NCBI RefSeq assembly: GCF_033439725.1
Contig: NW_026944383.1
Location: 5,642,001 to 5,706,000, forward strand
DNA from: Neurospora tetraspora
Lineage: Eukaryota; Ascomycota; Sordariomycetes; Sordariales; Sordariaceae
Direction of reading: 5' to 3'
Length of the DNA stretch: 64,000 nt
The translations under genes and the position numbers were made by a program. Below, piece by piece: positions 44,884 through 54,229 of the stretch; the stretch's first letter is position 1; each line of letters starts with the position of its first letter. The notes beneath the pieces are model-generated. The model was not told where the DNA came from, searched no databases, and saw nothing but the letters and a program-made list of their open reading frames with translations.

Positions 44884-45537
44884 ATGGCCCGATCTCGCAT
44901 TGCTCGTCCCAAGCGTTCTGCTCAGAAGGGAGCCGCTACTAAGGCTCTTGCAGTCTTAGTCGAAGATTCCGGTGAAACCCTCGATATGCCGTGCAGCAAT
45001 TGTTTCCGACACAATCGCACTTGTGTCGTTGATCTGTCGAAGTCGAATTCCTGCAGCGAATGTGTTCGTCGCAAGACCGCTTGTGATGGTCAGGATATCA
45101 CTAGACGTCGTGAGCGTGCCCTGCCGCCTTTGGGGTTCTCCCTTATACTGATTGTCGTAGTTTATAAGTCTATGAAGGAGTCCAAGCGTCTGGAGGCAGA
45201 GGAGGATAAGCTGGTACGCAGCTCAGTGGAGATCCAGTCGCGTCTGCTGCGTGTTCGTGAGCAGAGGCGTCATCTCCAGAAGAGGCAGAAGGAGATGTTT
45301 GATCGTGGGATGGCGGATTTGGCGGAGGAGCTGGGGGACAACGATCCGCTTGTTTCCGAGGAGTCGACTACTTCCGAGCCTGGCGTTGCTTTGCCCGAGG
45401 TTGGTTTTGACGAGTGGGCGCAGGAGCAGGGGCTTGATCTCCCTGAGATTTTGTCGCCTGATCCTTTGTCGCCTGAGGTGGCTGGGGTCGGTCAGGAAAC
45501 CGCCGGTGAAAGCTCTCGATCTCGCCCTTCAGGTTGA
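44884..45537 (+). CDS. Antisense ORF inside the Ty3 element: Zn(II)2Cys6-like motif plus coiled coil
   Basis: A 217-residue frame on the strand opposite gag and pol. It sits between the 3' LTR and the pol end and overlaps the last 170 bp of pol. The N-terminus is basic. Cysteines 37, 40, 47, 57, 60 and 67 give C-x2-C-x6-C-x9-C-x2-C-x6-C, the spacing of the fungal binuclear zinc cluster of Gal4-type DNA-binding proteins. The R/K pattern after them (VRRKTACDG) is also typical. A hydrophobic stretch near 83-94 is followed by a predicted coiled coil at about 97-150, then an acidic C-terminus. The ATG context (TTATCATGGCC) is good, and the plus-strand TATA box of the adjacent LTR lies about 430 bp upstream. 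Expression is not shown. Chance antisense opening over pol explains only its C-terminal third. Confidence 0.7.
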   Translation: MARSRIARPKRSAQKGAATKALAVLVEDSGETLDMPCSNCFRHNRTCVVDLSKSNSCSECVRRKTACDGQDITRRRERALPPLGFSLILIVVVYKSMKESKRLEAEEDKLVRSSVEIQSRLLRVREQRRHLQKRQKEMFDRGMADLAEELGDNDPLVSEESTTSEPGVALPEVGFDEWAQEQGLDLPEILSPDPLSPEVAGVGQETAGESSRSRPSG

Positions 45538-48500
45538 CGAGGTTCTCTGGGGGTTCCCATGTATTGCTTTCGTGGCCGTAGCCTTGCCACTTGATTAGGT
45601 ATTCGATGTTGCCAGTGTTGTCATTGATTTTTGAGTCCAGGATGGCTTCCGTTAGGTATTCATCTCCGTCATTCCAAGTTTGAACGTTCTTGTCGAGTCT
45701 TGCGTTCCTAGGTGCTGGTTCTAGTAGTGAGACGTGGAAGGTAGGCCATTGTCGCATGCCCTTGGGGAGTTCGAGTCGGTAGTTGCTGGTGCTGACTTTC
45801 TCGATTACCTTGAATGGTCCCAGTTTCTTGTAGTCAAGCTTATCACTGGGCCGTTTGGTCTTGATATTACGGCGAAGTAGGTAGACTTTGTCTCCCCTCC
45901 TGAAGGTCGGCGCCGACGACCTCGTGCGGTCGTAATATCGATTCATTCTTTCGCGAACAAAGGTGAGCTCGTCTCTCAGGGCTTGGTGCATTTCGGTAAG
46001 TCGTTCTGCCCTGATGTGGGCCCTGGGTACGACCGTCTCTGAATCCCAACCCCTACGGGAGCTCATCTCATAACCGTAGTTGGCAAAGAATGGTGTGACC
46101 TTCGTGGTCTCGGTCTTGGAGCTGTTGTATGACATTTGAGCAGTGGGTAGTAGCTCTGTCCAGTTGTCCTGCTCGTAATTGACGTACGCTCGCAGGTATG
46201 CTTCCAAGACCTGGTTCATTCGTTCTGTTTGCCCGTCCGTCCTAGCATGGTATGCGGTGGACATCTTGTGCTTCACGCCAAGTTTGTTCATGAATGCTTG
46301 CCAGTATCGTGACGAGAAAAGCTTGTCCCTGTCTGTCACGAGTTCCTTTGGCCAGCCATGATTGGAGGTAATGTACCGCATGAAGATATGTCCGAGTTGT
46401 TCCGCATTGGTATCTTCCCTGAACGGTAAGAAGTAGGCGAACTTCGTGAATCTGTCGACAACAACCATGATGCTGTCATACTCGATGCCAGTGGCTGGGT
46501 CTCGTGACATGGGGAGCTTCGTGATGAAGTCCATAGTTACTGATTGCCATGGCGCTTCTGACACTGGGAGTGGCTCGAGTAAGCCATAAGGCTTGTGCCT
46601 ATTGGCTTTGGTTTTGTGACAGATTTCACAGTCGTGCAGAACCTCTGTAACGACATCCTTCATCTTAGCGAATCCGAATGTCTCCTGTACCCTGGCTATC
46701 GTGCGTGCGATGCCAGCGTGTCCTCCTTCTTCAGGGGACTCATGAATATCTTTCACCAGCTCTTTCTGCAATGACGGGGGTACCCACAGCTTGCCTTTAT
46801 GAAGCCACGGCTCGATCGAGGTTGACAGATGTTTTTGGACTTCCTCGTCATCTACTTCATGTTGTGCCTCGGTGATTCGTTGGATCCAGTCGTCTGGATC
46901 CACCCTGGCAATGTTGATGTTGTAGATGTCGAGTTCATCCTCGTCGAGGTCGTGAATGGGTAGTGGCTTGTGCGCTAGGGAACCATCATTGTTGGTTTTG
47001 AATAAGGCTGGTGAGGCCGTGCCTTCGGTTTTGGCTCGAAGGTCTTCTCGTCTGCTCAGGGCGTCGGCCCGTGCGTTCTCAGATCCCTTACGGTAATGGA
47101 TGTGGAAGTTGAATTGCGACAGGAATTCTGACCAACGGGTTTGCCTCTGGTTGAGTTCTTTACTCGTGGTGAAGTACGTCAAGTTCTTGTGGTCGGAGTA
47201 GACCTTGACTTCGTACTTTGTGCCACTCAACCATGGTTTCCATTCTTTAAATGCCCAGATGATGGACATGAGCTCTTTGTCGTGTGTCGGGTAGTTGAGC
47301 TCAGGTCCTCTGAATGCCTTCGAGTAGAATGCAATGGGGTGCAATCTTCCCTGGTCATCTCGTTGACCAAGTTGGCCACCCATTGCCCAGTCAGATGCGT
47401 CGGTTTCAACCTCAAATTCTTTATCGGGATCGGGGAGAATGAGAATCGGGTCGTCCATGATCATCTGCTTCAGGGTGTTGAAGGCATCGTCGCACTCCTT
47501 TGACCATACGAATACGGTGTCTTTCTTGGTCAAATCGTTGAGTGGCTTGGCTATGCCTCCGAATCCCTTGATGAAGCGTCGGTAGAAGTTGACAAATCCC
47601 AGGAATCCTCTGACGCCGGTTACTGAAGTGGGCGCTGGCCATTCGGCGACGTCCTTGATCTTAGAGGGATCCATGCGGATTTGGCCTGGGGAAATACGAT
47701 ATCCCAGGAAGTCCACTTGACTGACATGGAATTCACTCTTCTTGGGGTTGACTGAGAGTCCTGCCTTTTCAAGCGCGGCGAGGACCTTGTGAACGTGTTT
47801 CTGATGTTCTTCCTCTGTCTCAGAGAACACAATGATATCGTCAATGTAAGCCATCACGAATTCGCCTGCGAATTGTCTGAGCACGGCGTCGATTCTGGCT
47901 TGGAAGGAAGCAGGTGCGTTGGTTAGGCCCTGGGGCATGATGCGGTATTCGTAATGCCCTAGTGGTGTCCTGAACGCTGTCTTCCACTCTTCTCCTTTCT
48001 TCATACGAATCTGGGAGAAGGCTGAGGTGAGATCAAATTTGGAAAATATCGTGGCCTTTCCAAGTCTGTCTCGCATCTCTTGGATCAACGGCAAAGGGTA
48101 TCGATTCTTGATGGTGTCGTTGTTGAGATGCCGGTAGTCGATTACGAGACGAAGTTCTCCGTCTTTCTTTGGTACAAAGAGGATAGGAGAACCGTAGGGT
48201 GACTGGGATTCACGGATGTGGCCCAGCTTGAGTCTCTCATCCACATACTCCTTGAGCGCCTTCATCTGAGCAGCGTTGAGCTGGTAGATCTTTTGGTATT
48301 TAGGTTTGGCGCCTTCTTTCAAGGGTATCTCATGGTCCCAAGGACCGTGTGCTGGTAAAGTGCACTCAGACGATTCCTTGAAGATCTTGTATCCTCGATA
48401 CTGCAGAGGAACGTCTTTGAGCTTATCTTTGTTGTCTTTGGGCGGAGGTTCAGGTGGTGGTGCTTCCGCCTCAAAGTTGCTGATGAACATGACCATTCTT

Positions 48501-48943
48501 GATGGTTCTGATGGTGGCGGAGTCTCGTGTGACGAAGGGTGCCGATCCTTTCTATCAGTGACTGAGACTTCAATATCTGGAGCTTTAAGGAGCGCCTTCT
48601 TGCGATCCCTGATGCGGCCGCTGCTCCAGTCAATGTCGGGGTTGTATTTTCTCAACCAAGGTCTACCCAGTATGGCGTCGTGTTTACCAATGGGGGTGAT
48701 GTCAAAGACGATCTCTTGTTTGTCGCCGTTAATCGTGACCTTCATAGGTGCTGTTTCCCTTAGCACCTGGCCCTGTTCGTAACTCGGGCTCTTTCCTTCA
48801 AATGTGTACACTCGATAGGGTCGTTTCTTGTAGACCCATGGTATCTTCCAGTCGTTCACGACCTGGGGTGTAATAAGGTTGATTGACGATCCTGAGTCAA
48901 TCATGGCCATTGCCTTTCCTTGGAATGGCTTGGTCCAATCCAT
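45368..48943 (-). CDS. Ty3 chromovirus pol polyprotein
   Basis: An 1191-residue open frame from its first ATG; it may begin upstream by recoding from gag. Domains in order: aspartic protease (DSGS near 16-19), reverse transcriptase (YIDD at 366-369), RNase H (about 510-640), integrase with HHCC zinc region (about 740-800) and DDE core, and a C-terminal chromodomain (about 1095-1150, EYLIKWQGYGHESNTWEP). The chromodomain marks the chromovirus clade and usually steers integration to particular chromatin. No breaks seen. Confidence 0.95.
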   Translation of the reverse strand: MDWTKPFQGKAMAMIDSGSSINLITPQVVNDWKIPWVYKKRPYRVYTFEGKSPSYEQGQVLRETAPMKVTINGDKQEIVFDITPIGKHDAILGRPWLRKYNPDIDWSSGRIRDRKKALLKAPDIEVSVTDRKDRHPSSHETPPPSEPSRMVMFISNFEAEAPPPEPPPKDNKDKLKDVPLQYRGYKIFKESSECTLPAHGPWDHEIPLKEGAKPKYQKIYQLNAAQMKALKEYVDERLKLGHIRESQSPYGSPILFVPKKDGELRLVIDYRHLNNDTIKNRYPLPLIQEMRDRLGKATIFSKFDLTSAFSQIRMKKGEEWKTAFRTPLGHYEYRIMPQGLTNAPASFQARIDAVLRQFAGEFVMAYIDDIIVFSETEEEHQKHVHKVLAALEKAGLSVNPKKSEFHVSQVDFLGYRISPGQIRMDPSKIKDVAEWPAPTSVTGVRGFLGFVNFYRRFIKGFGGIAKPLNDLTKKDTVFVWSKECDDAFNTLKQMIMDDPILILPDPDKEFEVETDASDWAMGGQLGQRDDQGRLHPIAFYSKAFRGPELNYPTHDKELMSIIWAFKEWKPWLSGTKYEVKVYSDHKNLTYFTTSKELNQRQTRWSEFLSQFNFHIHYRKGSENARADALSRREDLRAKTEGTASPALFKTNNDGSLAHKPLPIHDLDEDELDIYNINIARVDPDDWIQRITEAQHEVDDEEVQKHLSTSIEPWLHKGKLWVPPSLQKELVKDIHESPEEGGHAGIARTIARVQETFGFAKMKDVVTEVLHDCEICHKTKANRHKPYGLLEPLPVSEAPWQSVTMDFITKLPMSRDPATGIEYDSIMVVVDRFTKFAYFLPFREDTNAEQLGHIFMRYITSNHGWPKELVTDRDKLFSSRYWQAFMNKLGVKHKMSTAYHARTDGQTERMNQVLEAYLRAYVNYEQDNWTELLPTAQMSYNSSKTETTKVTPFFANYGYEMSSRRGWDSETVVPRAHIRAERLTEMHQALRDELTFVRERMNRYYDRTRSSAPTFRRGDKVYLLRRNIKTKRPSDKLDYKKLGPFKVIEKVSTSNYRLELPKGMRQWPTFHVSLLEPAPRNARLDKNVQTWNDGDEYLTEAILDSKINDNTGNIEYLIKWQGYGHESNTWEPPENLVNLKGEIESFHRRFPDRPQPPQATKDQATKSQGDQAPAPAPTRQNQPRAKQRQARK

Positions 48944-49002
48944 CTGGACCTGATAAATCGAGTCCTCATCTCGATTTATCTCGAGGACTTGTGGCGGGTC
49001 AG

Positions 49003-51594
49003 CTACTCGTGGTCCTCTCGCGAGGAGCTGGCGCCATTTCCCTGTCTTCTGCGGCCACCGCGAGCACGGCGTTTCCTCTGGGACTTCGATTTAGACGAAG
49101 ATCCACTGGCCGTCTCGCTGGTGCTAGAAGATGCTGCTACTGCTGTTTCCTCCTTACGCTGAGTGCGCTGGAATGCCCTTTCTTCACGCATGGCTTGTCT
49201 TGAATGCCATTGTCGTGCTTTGTCGGCCATGTGGACTGCGCAATTGATTTTGCAACAGTCCTGGTATCTGGTGTGGGGAGATTCCATGCATTCACGCGTA
49301 TACCCATCCTTCAAGACGAGTCTCATGAGTCGGCCGCCTCCATCGCGTTTGCGGGGTGTGCAAGTGTCCCACATGCTAATAGAGTCTTTATGATGGGCGG
49401 TTCGTACTGGTATTGGGACATCGTTTTCCCAAACGCGTTGGGGGAAGTGGTCGTGTTCCATCTTGTATGACAAATGCCATGGGCAAGCGTCATATAAGCA
49501 TTGGATCCAGGCGATTTTCCCGTGAGATGGGTGGCCTGGGTGGACCTGGGGGTGGTCTCCTGCTTGGGGTGACCAAGGGCGATCACACACGGTGTAGACA
49601 TTGGCCTCGAACGCGGTCACTCCAATGGATTGGAATGATTGTCGTGGAGGGTATGGCTCGATGAAGGAGTCATCGTCGATGGGACCCGCATAGAATTCTG
49701 TCTGAATCTGACGGTTGTACTTCTCGTCCAGATTGAACTTGTGGGTCCACTTGCTGTCTCGAGTGATTTTCTTCTTGAGGCCCTGCAATGAGGCCTGGAT
49801 GAGGGCGATGAGTTCTTCCGGTTTCTTTTGGGAGTCCTTGAAGGTGTCCTCATAGTCCCATCTATCTTGCCGATGGATGTGACGCCGCTGGCGGTTATAG
49901 GCGAGTTGTTGGATCTCCAGTTCCTTGATTCTGGTCTGATTGACGTCCGCCAAACGGTTGAGGTAGGCTAACTGGGCCTGTAGTTCCTCGTTGCGATCCA
50001 TCTGATCCGTCGTGTCCGTGTCTGATCCTGACCTTATAGCATCAGGGAGGTCAGTATGAACGGTAGGTTCCTCGCGTTCAACGGTAGCGAGTGGCCTTTC
50101 TTCGCGTTCTTCGAAGGTGTTGGCAAGCGGTGCGCGTAGCGTAGGTGGAACGGAATGGCTGTGAGACGGGGCTTTATTTTCTTTATTAATGTCGTTGCCC
50201 CGGATGTATTCTTCGTGGTCACTTTCATCCCTGTATGCCTGTTCATATTGATCGTATTCTTCGATCGTCATATCATCGGTCGGTTCGTTGATCCCGTCGA
50301 AGTCCACCATGGCGATGGTGCGGGGAGGCTCGTCATTGTCAACGAGGGCAGCGAGGGCGTTGGCAAAATCGTAGTCGATCTCGATGTTGTCGACCTCCTG
50401 GTTCCTGCCCTTGCTCTTTCCCTTGCTAACAGAGTTGGTGGAGTGAGTGGGAACTGGCTTCCAGCTTCCTTGGCGGCGATTGTTGTTGTTATTGCCGCCA
50501 CTGCGACAGTCGCGGGCAAAGTGTCCTGGCTTGTCGCACTTGAAGCATTTCTTGTCCTTGCTAGGGCCGCCGCCGTTCTTGCGGTTCTCAACGGCATCCA
50601 CGTCCATGGGGCCTGAGTGGGTGCCGTACGCGGTGCTGCGCGTCTTGTTGTTGTAGCTGTTGCCTCCGCGCTGATACTTGTAGCCAGTGTTGGCGGGGGC
50701 GCGAGGACGGCTGTCACCGGCGCCCTTCTCTTTCTTGCGTTCGAAAAGGCGGTTATCGATGACGATGGCCTCGTTCATGTATTCGTCGAGGCTCTTCGAC
50801 TTGCGGTCGATCTTAATGAGCTCGTCCTTGACGTCGCTCTTCAGACCACGGTAGAACTGATACTTGAGACCTTCGTCATTCCAATCGACGCGGAAGGCAA
50901 GCTGTCTGAACTCAGCCGCGTAAGAGGCGGCTGACTTGGTTTGACGAAGCTCGTTTAGCTTGGTTTCAGCCTGGCGGACCTTGTCGGCGAGACCAAAGAC
51001 CTGGTTGATGGAGCTTTCGAAGTATTCGAAGTCGTTGAAGGTCTTCTGGGTCTCGATGTGCATCTCGGTCCAGATGTTGTGGCCGAGGTAGTCCGCTTGG
51101 GTGGGCTGGAACCATTCGAGGGCCTTGCCAGTGAGAAATGACGAGGCGTACAGGACTTGCTGGATAGGATCCACGACTTTGGTAAAAGCGAGGTTGGCGC
51201 GGACCTGGGTAAGAAATCCCTGTAGGTCCTCCTTCCTGGTGCCATCGAACTTGGGGGGAGGGTTGAGCTTGATGGTGCTTCCCATAGCGGGGGAGACTGC
51301 GGTTGGATGAACAGAAGCAGCCTCGAGGTCGCTGATCTTAGTGCGAAGCATGTTGATGATGTCGCGAAGCTCAGTGTCGTTGGTCTCATTGGTGATGGCG
51401 GGGACAAGGGTAGTCCTGCGGTTTTGAGCATTCTCTCTGGCGAGAAGCTCGGCTGCCTTGACTTCTCTGCCGTCGTCGTCCACAATACCGGTCATGGTAT
51501 CAGTGCTAAGACCAGGGTCTCTGGTCGCGGTACCCGGGGTGCCAGCCCCAGCGGGTCCTCCAGCAGCTGGTTTGCCAGTCGGGATTCCAGACAT
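49003..51594 (-). CDS. Ty3 chromovirus gag with CCHC zinc knuckle and long Cys/His-rich extension
   Basis: 863 residues from ATG 51594 (MSGIPTGKPAAGG); the frame is open further into the LTR, but that leader is not used here. A Ty3-type capsid region lies near residues 100-300 and a zinc knuckle (CFKCDKPGHFARDC) follows. A long C-terminal extension of about 400 residues comes next. It has an acidic part, a helical part and a Cys/His-rich part (CLYDACPWHL through YQDCCKINCAVH), and ends in an Arg/Lys/Ser-rich tail. The extension is unusual in size for gag, and its role is unknown. Confidence 0.9.
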   Translation of the reverse strand: MSGIPTGKPAAGGPAGAGTPGTATRDPGLSTDTMTGIVDDDGREVKAAELLARENAQNRRTTLVPAITNETNDTELRDIINMLRTKISDLEAASVHPTAVSPAMGSTIKLNPPPKFDGTRKEDLQGFLTQVRANLAFTKVVDPIQQVLYASSFLTGKALEWFQPTQADYLGHNIWTEMHIETQKTFNDFEYFESSINQVFGLADKVRQAETKLNELRQTKSAASYAAEFRQLAFRVDWNDEGLKYQFYRGLKSDVKDELIKIDRKSKSLDEYMNEAIVIDNRLFERKKEKGAGDSRPRAPANTGYKYQRGGNSYNNKTRSTAYGTHSGPMDVDAVENRKNGGGPSKDKKCFKCDKPGHFARDCRSGGNNNNNRRQGSWKPVPTHSTNSVSKGKSKGRNQEVDNIEIDYDFANALAALVDNDEPPRTIAMVDFDGINEPTDDMTIEEYDQYEQAYRDESDHEEYIRGNDINKENKAPSHSHSVPPTLRAPLANTFEEREERPLATVEREEPTVHTDLPDAIRSGSDTDTTDQMDRNEELQAQLAYLNRLADVNQTRIKELEIQQLAYNRQRRHIHRQDRWDYEDTFKDSQKKPEELIALIQASLQGLKKKITRDSKWTHKFNLDEKYNRQIQTEFYAGPIDDDSFIEPYPPRQSFQSIGVTAFEANVYTVCDRPWSPQAGDHPQVHPGHPSHGKIAWIQCLYDACPWHLSYKMEHDHFPQRVWENDVPIPVRTAHHKDSISMWDTCTPRKRDGGGRLMRLVLKDGYTRECMESPHTRYQDCCKINCAVHMADKARQWHSRQAMREERAFQRTQRKEETAVAASSSTSETASGSSSKSKSQRKRRARGGRRRQGNGASSSREDHE

Positions 51595-51701
51595 GATGAC
51601 GGTGAAGAGGTAAGGTAATGGGGTTTTGAGGAAACTTGATTGTTTGAGGAAACGTTTTGGGTGCAGCAGCAAATCCCAGAATACTAGTGTGCAAATTGAT
51701 G

Positions 51702-51710
51702 AGCAAGCAA
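51702..51710 (-). other. Candidate self-priming primer-binding site
   Basis: Two nucleotides inside the 5' LTR the minus strand reads TTGCTTGCT. This is exactly complementary to AGCAAGCAA within the LTR near the expected 5' end of the transcript. There is no TGG as expected for tRNA priming. Tf1/sushi-type chromoviruses prime from their own RNA 5' end, and this fits. The match is only 9 nt, so the call is moderate. Confidence 0.5.
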
Positions 51711-51712
51711 CG

Positions 51713-52035
51713 TGTGACGAACCGTTACAAGCACAGGAGTATATCGCTGGGATAATAAGAATAACGGTAGTAGTAGCCAAAAGGTACTGATCGATTGTGA
51801 AAGCTATTGCTTGCTGAAGAGCCAGTATATAAAGAGGCCTGGGAAGGCCGTCTTTATATACCGGCCTTCATGGACCCGATATACTGGACCCGTGGACCCG
51901 AACATTCATCTCGGGTCCCCGGGGACCCGAGCCATGGACCCGGAGCTTCGGGTCCTCCCTTCGGGTCCAACCTGATTGGTCTGTTGGTTCTATCTGATCT
52001 AGCTTACATAGGTGATCTCTGATTGGATCGTAACA
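51713..52035 (-). repeat. Ty3 element 5' LTR (323 bp)
   Basis: Identical by eye to the other LTR. The minus-strand TATA box is at 51852-51860. The candidate transcript start AGCAAGCAA (51807-51815, minus strand) lies about 45 nt beyond it. Confidence 0.97.
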
Positions 52036-52173
52036 CTTCGTTCCCAATAGGTTAGAGAAAGCTTACCTGCACCCATACTCTTTCCTAGAGGTACCCGTAC
52101 AGGTAGTTCTGAGATGTCCTCAATCTTTCTACCACACCACCCCTTTGTACACACCAAATCTATACCTACCTAG

Positions 52174-52716
52174 TTGATGGTCTTTTTCGGTTCTTTTATC
52201 CGTTCAATGGTTTTGTCAAACTACGAGACTATTAAAGGGTTTGAGGGTGGCACTTCCGAGTACGTTACAAGAAGTAACACTGTTAATGTAATTTACCTGT
52301 TTCTTGAGGAGTTCGGCCCCATGGCATCGGAGATGTTACCTTTAGACAAGGCAGAGAAGTTGGTAGCGAAGGGCAGGCAGAGGCCGGCGGCGCGGATTGT
52401 AGGCATAGAGGAATACATCTTAGTTCCCTTCGACATCTACGAGGCACTATCCCAGGTCACTGTCATATAGATTTTCAATATATTCCCGCCAGTCCGTGCC
52501 GAGTTCATCCGCATGGTGGCGCCTCTGTCTCATGGCAATCAGGGAAAGAAGAGGGCTTCAGGCAAGAAAGGCACGAGGCAGGGCTTGACATTGGGGCAGG
52601 GAGATGTTCGAATCGGTTTTTGTAGTGAGGGGCAGCTAATGCAACCTCGGGATGTTGCCGTGAAGGCCGAAATCAACAATCCATTTTGCCATTGTTTTAT
52701 TTTAAACATCCACTAA
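52174..52716 (+). pseudogene. Unrecognised small gene remnant
   Basis: One frame is open across 181 codons except for a single TAG at 52468-52470. It reads MMVFFGSFIRSMVLSNYETI, continues through LDKAEKLVAKGRQRPAARIV, and after the TAG ends with AEFIRMVAPLSHGNQGKKRA and a basic tail. Composition and continuity suggest former coding sequence, and CAG-to-TAG would be a RIP-type change. No family was recognised. It lies just right of the Ty3 target duplication. Confidence 0.4.
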
Positions 52717-54229
52717 TATAACTGATTTGAATGCATGTTGGCCAAAAAGGTTAGCGAGGGTATACCCTACAGGTACCGTAGCGGGAAAATGTGCAGGGGA
52801 ATAGGCCTTTTTAGCCTTACTAAGGCTATGTAGCTTTATAAGTGGAATAAGGCATGTTGAGTTAATAAGGTATGTTGAATTTATAGGGCTTATTGGTCTG
52901 GGGGAGGCTCCTAATTGGTTAATCGACTTTGGTCTAGATGTGCGCTATAAATAGTTATTAAAGGTCTTAAGTATAGTATATTATTTTAGCGATTGCTTTA
53001 CGGAGTGTACGAACCTTTTATAATAATTATTATAATTAATCGCTAGATTTATACGTTTAACGACCCTAGCGGTTATTATAAAAGGTTTTATATTCTACGA
53101 CGAATTACCAAGATAATACGCTATATGTAATTAATTAGGAGTATACAAATAGACTGTATACGATATTGCGAAATATTTTAATTATTATAATATATTGATA
53201 TTATATTCTTTAATTTGTATATTACGATATTACTGGTAAATGGGAAATAAATTGGATAATCCGTTTTTTTTTCTATATTTTTCTTTTTGCTTTTCTCGAG
53301 GTATAGTCGGGGTTAGTAATGTTGAGGGAGAGAATTCGAGGATTGGTTAATAAAGTTCAATTAACCTTTTGTATCCCTATAACGAAAATAAAGTCATATA
53401 CTTGCGCGTTAATACGTATTGGCTACTTTCTTTGTTAAAGTATATTATTTGGATATAATTAATAATTGATTTCTTTTAAGAAGTCATTCGGATATAGTTA
53501 ATAACGGGATACGTTACTTATACAATTATTATTATTAGTAGTAATTAGTATAGTAATGGGTAAAGTGTTTAATAATAAGCTTAGACGGATTGGTTGAGCC
53601 GTTATTAGTTAATAAATTGTTTATATTATAAATATTATATTTGTAATATTAGTCCTTAAATTCTAGGAATCTATTACGTCTACGGCGACGGTTTCTACGT
53701 ATAGAATTAATATTACTACTAGCGTAATTAGGAGTAGGCGTGTTAGTAGCGCCGGTTAATATATTAATTGTAGCGTCCGATATATTACTAGATATAGAGT
53801 TACGATAGGTTTGGGACTATATAAATATATAGTTTGGGGTAGTAGTAGTAGTATTGGGGGTAGTAATTTGTACGGTACGCGATATTAATTTCGTCGATAT
53901 AGTATAGCCGAGAGGGGCTTAATTCGATATTAAGCGGGTTTGTAATATAATTGTAGTAGTTGCGAATATCAGCTTCTTGCGTAGAGTTTGTGCTTTTTTT
54001 AGCACTTTATTGGCTGCCGATATTTTATTAGTTGTTATTACTTTGATTGATAGTAGATTAGTAGGCTTATAAGGATTGAGTCGATGGGTAAATTATTGAA
54101 TTTTAGTTAGCGAATAGAAGATTGGCGAATTAGTAGGTGGCGGCGATAATAGAGAAGATAGCTCTTTAGCCTTTATAATTTTTTCTTATTATTTTTTAAG
54201 TATAATTTAATAGTCGGCCTTTTTTGCTG

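Larger units (their letters stand above)
44330..52035 (-). mobile_element. Ty3/gypsy LTR retrotransposon, chromovirus type, apparently whole and very young
   Basis: A 7.7 kb element read on the minus strand. It has 323-bp LTRs at both ends and a 5-bp target duplication CTTCG (44325-44329 and 52036-52040). The two LTRs appear identical base for base by eye, so insertion was recent. Parts in transcription order are: 5' LTR (51713-52035), primer-binding region, gag (to 49003), pol (48943-45368) ending in a chromodomain, polypurine tract (44658-44668) and 3' LTR (44330-44652). I see no breaks and no RIP-type base bias, in contrast with the flanking blocks. Gag and pol are in different frames, as is common in the family. 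An extra ORF lies antisense near the 3' end. Confidence 0.95.

Noticed and set aside
51595-51780. Gag start inside the LTR
   Set aside because: The leader only translates LTR sequence (the same peptide appears from the other LTR); ATG 51594 starts a normal gag.
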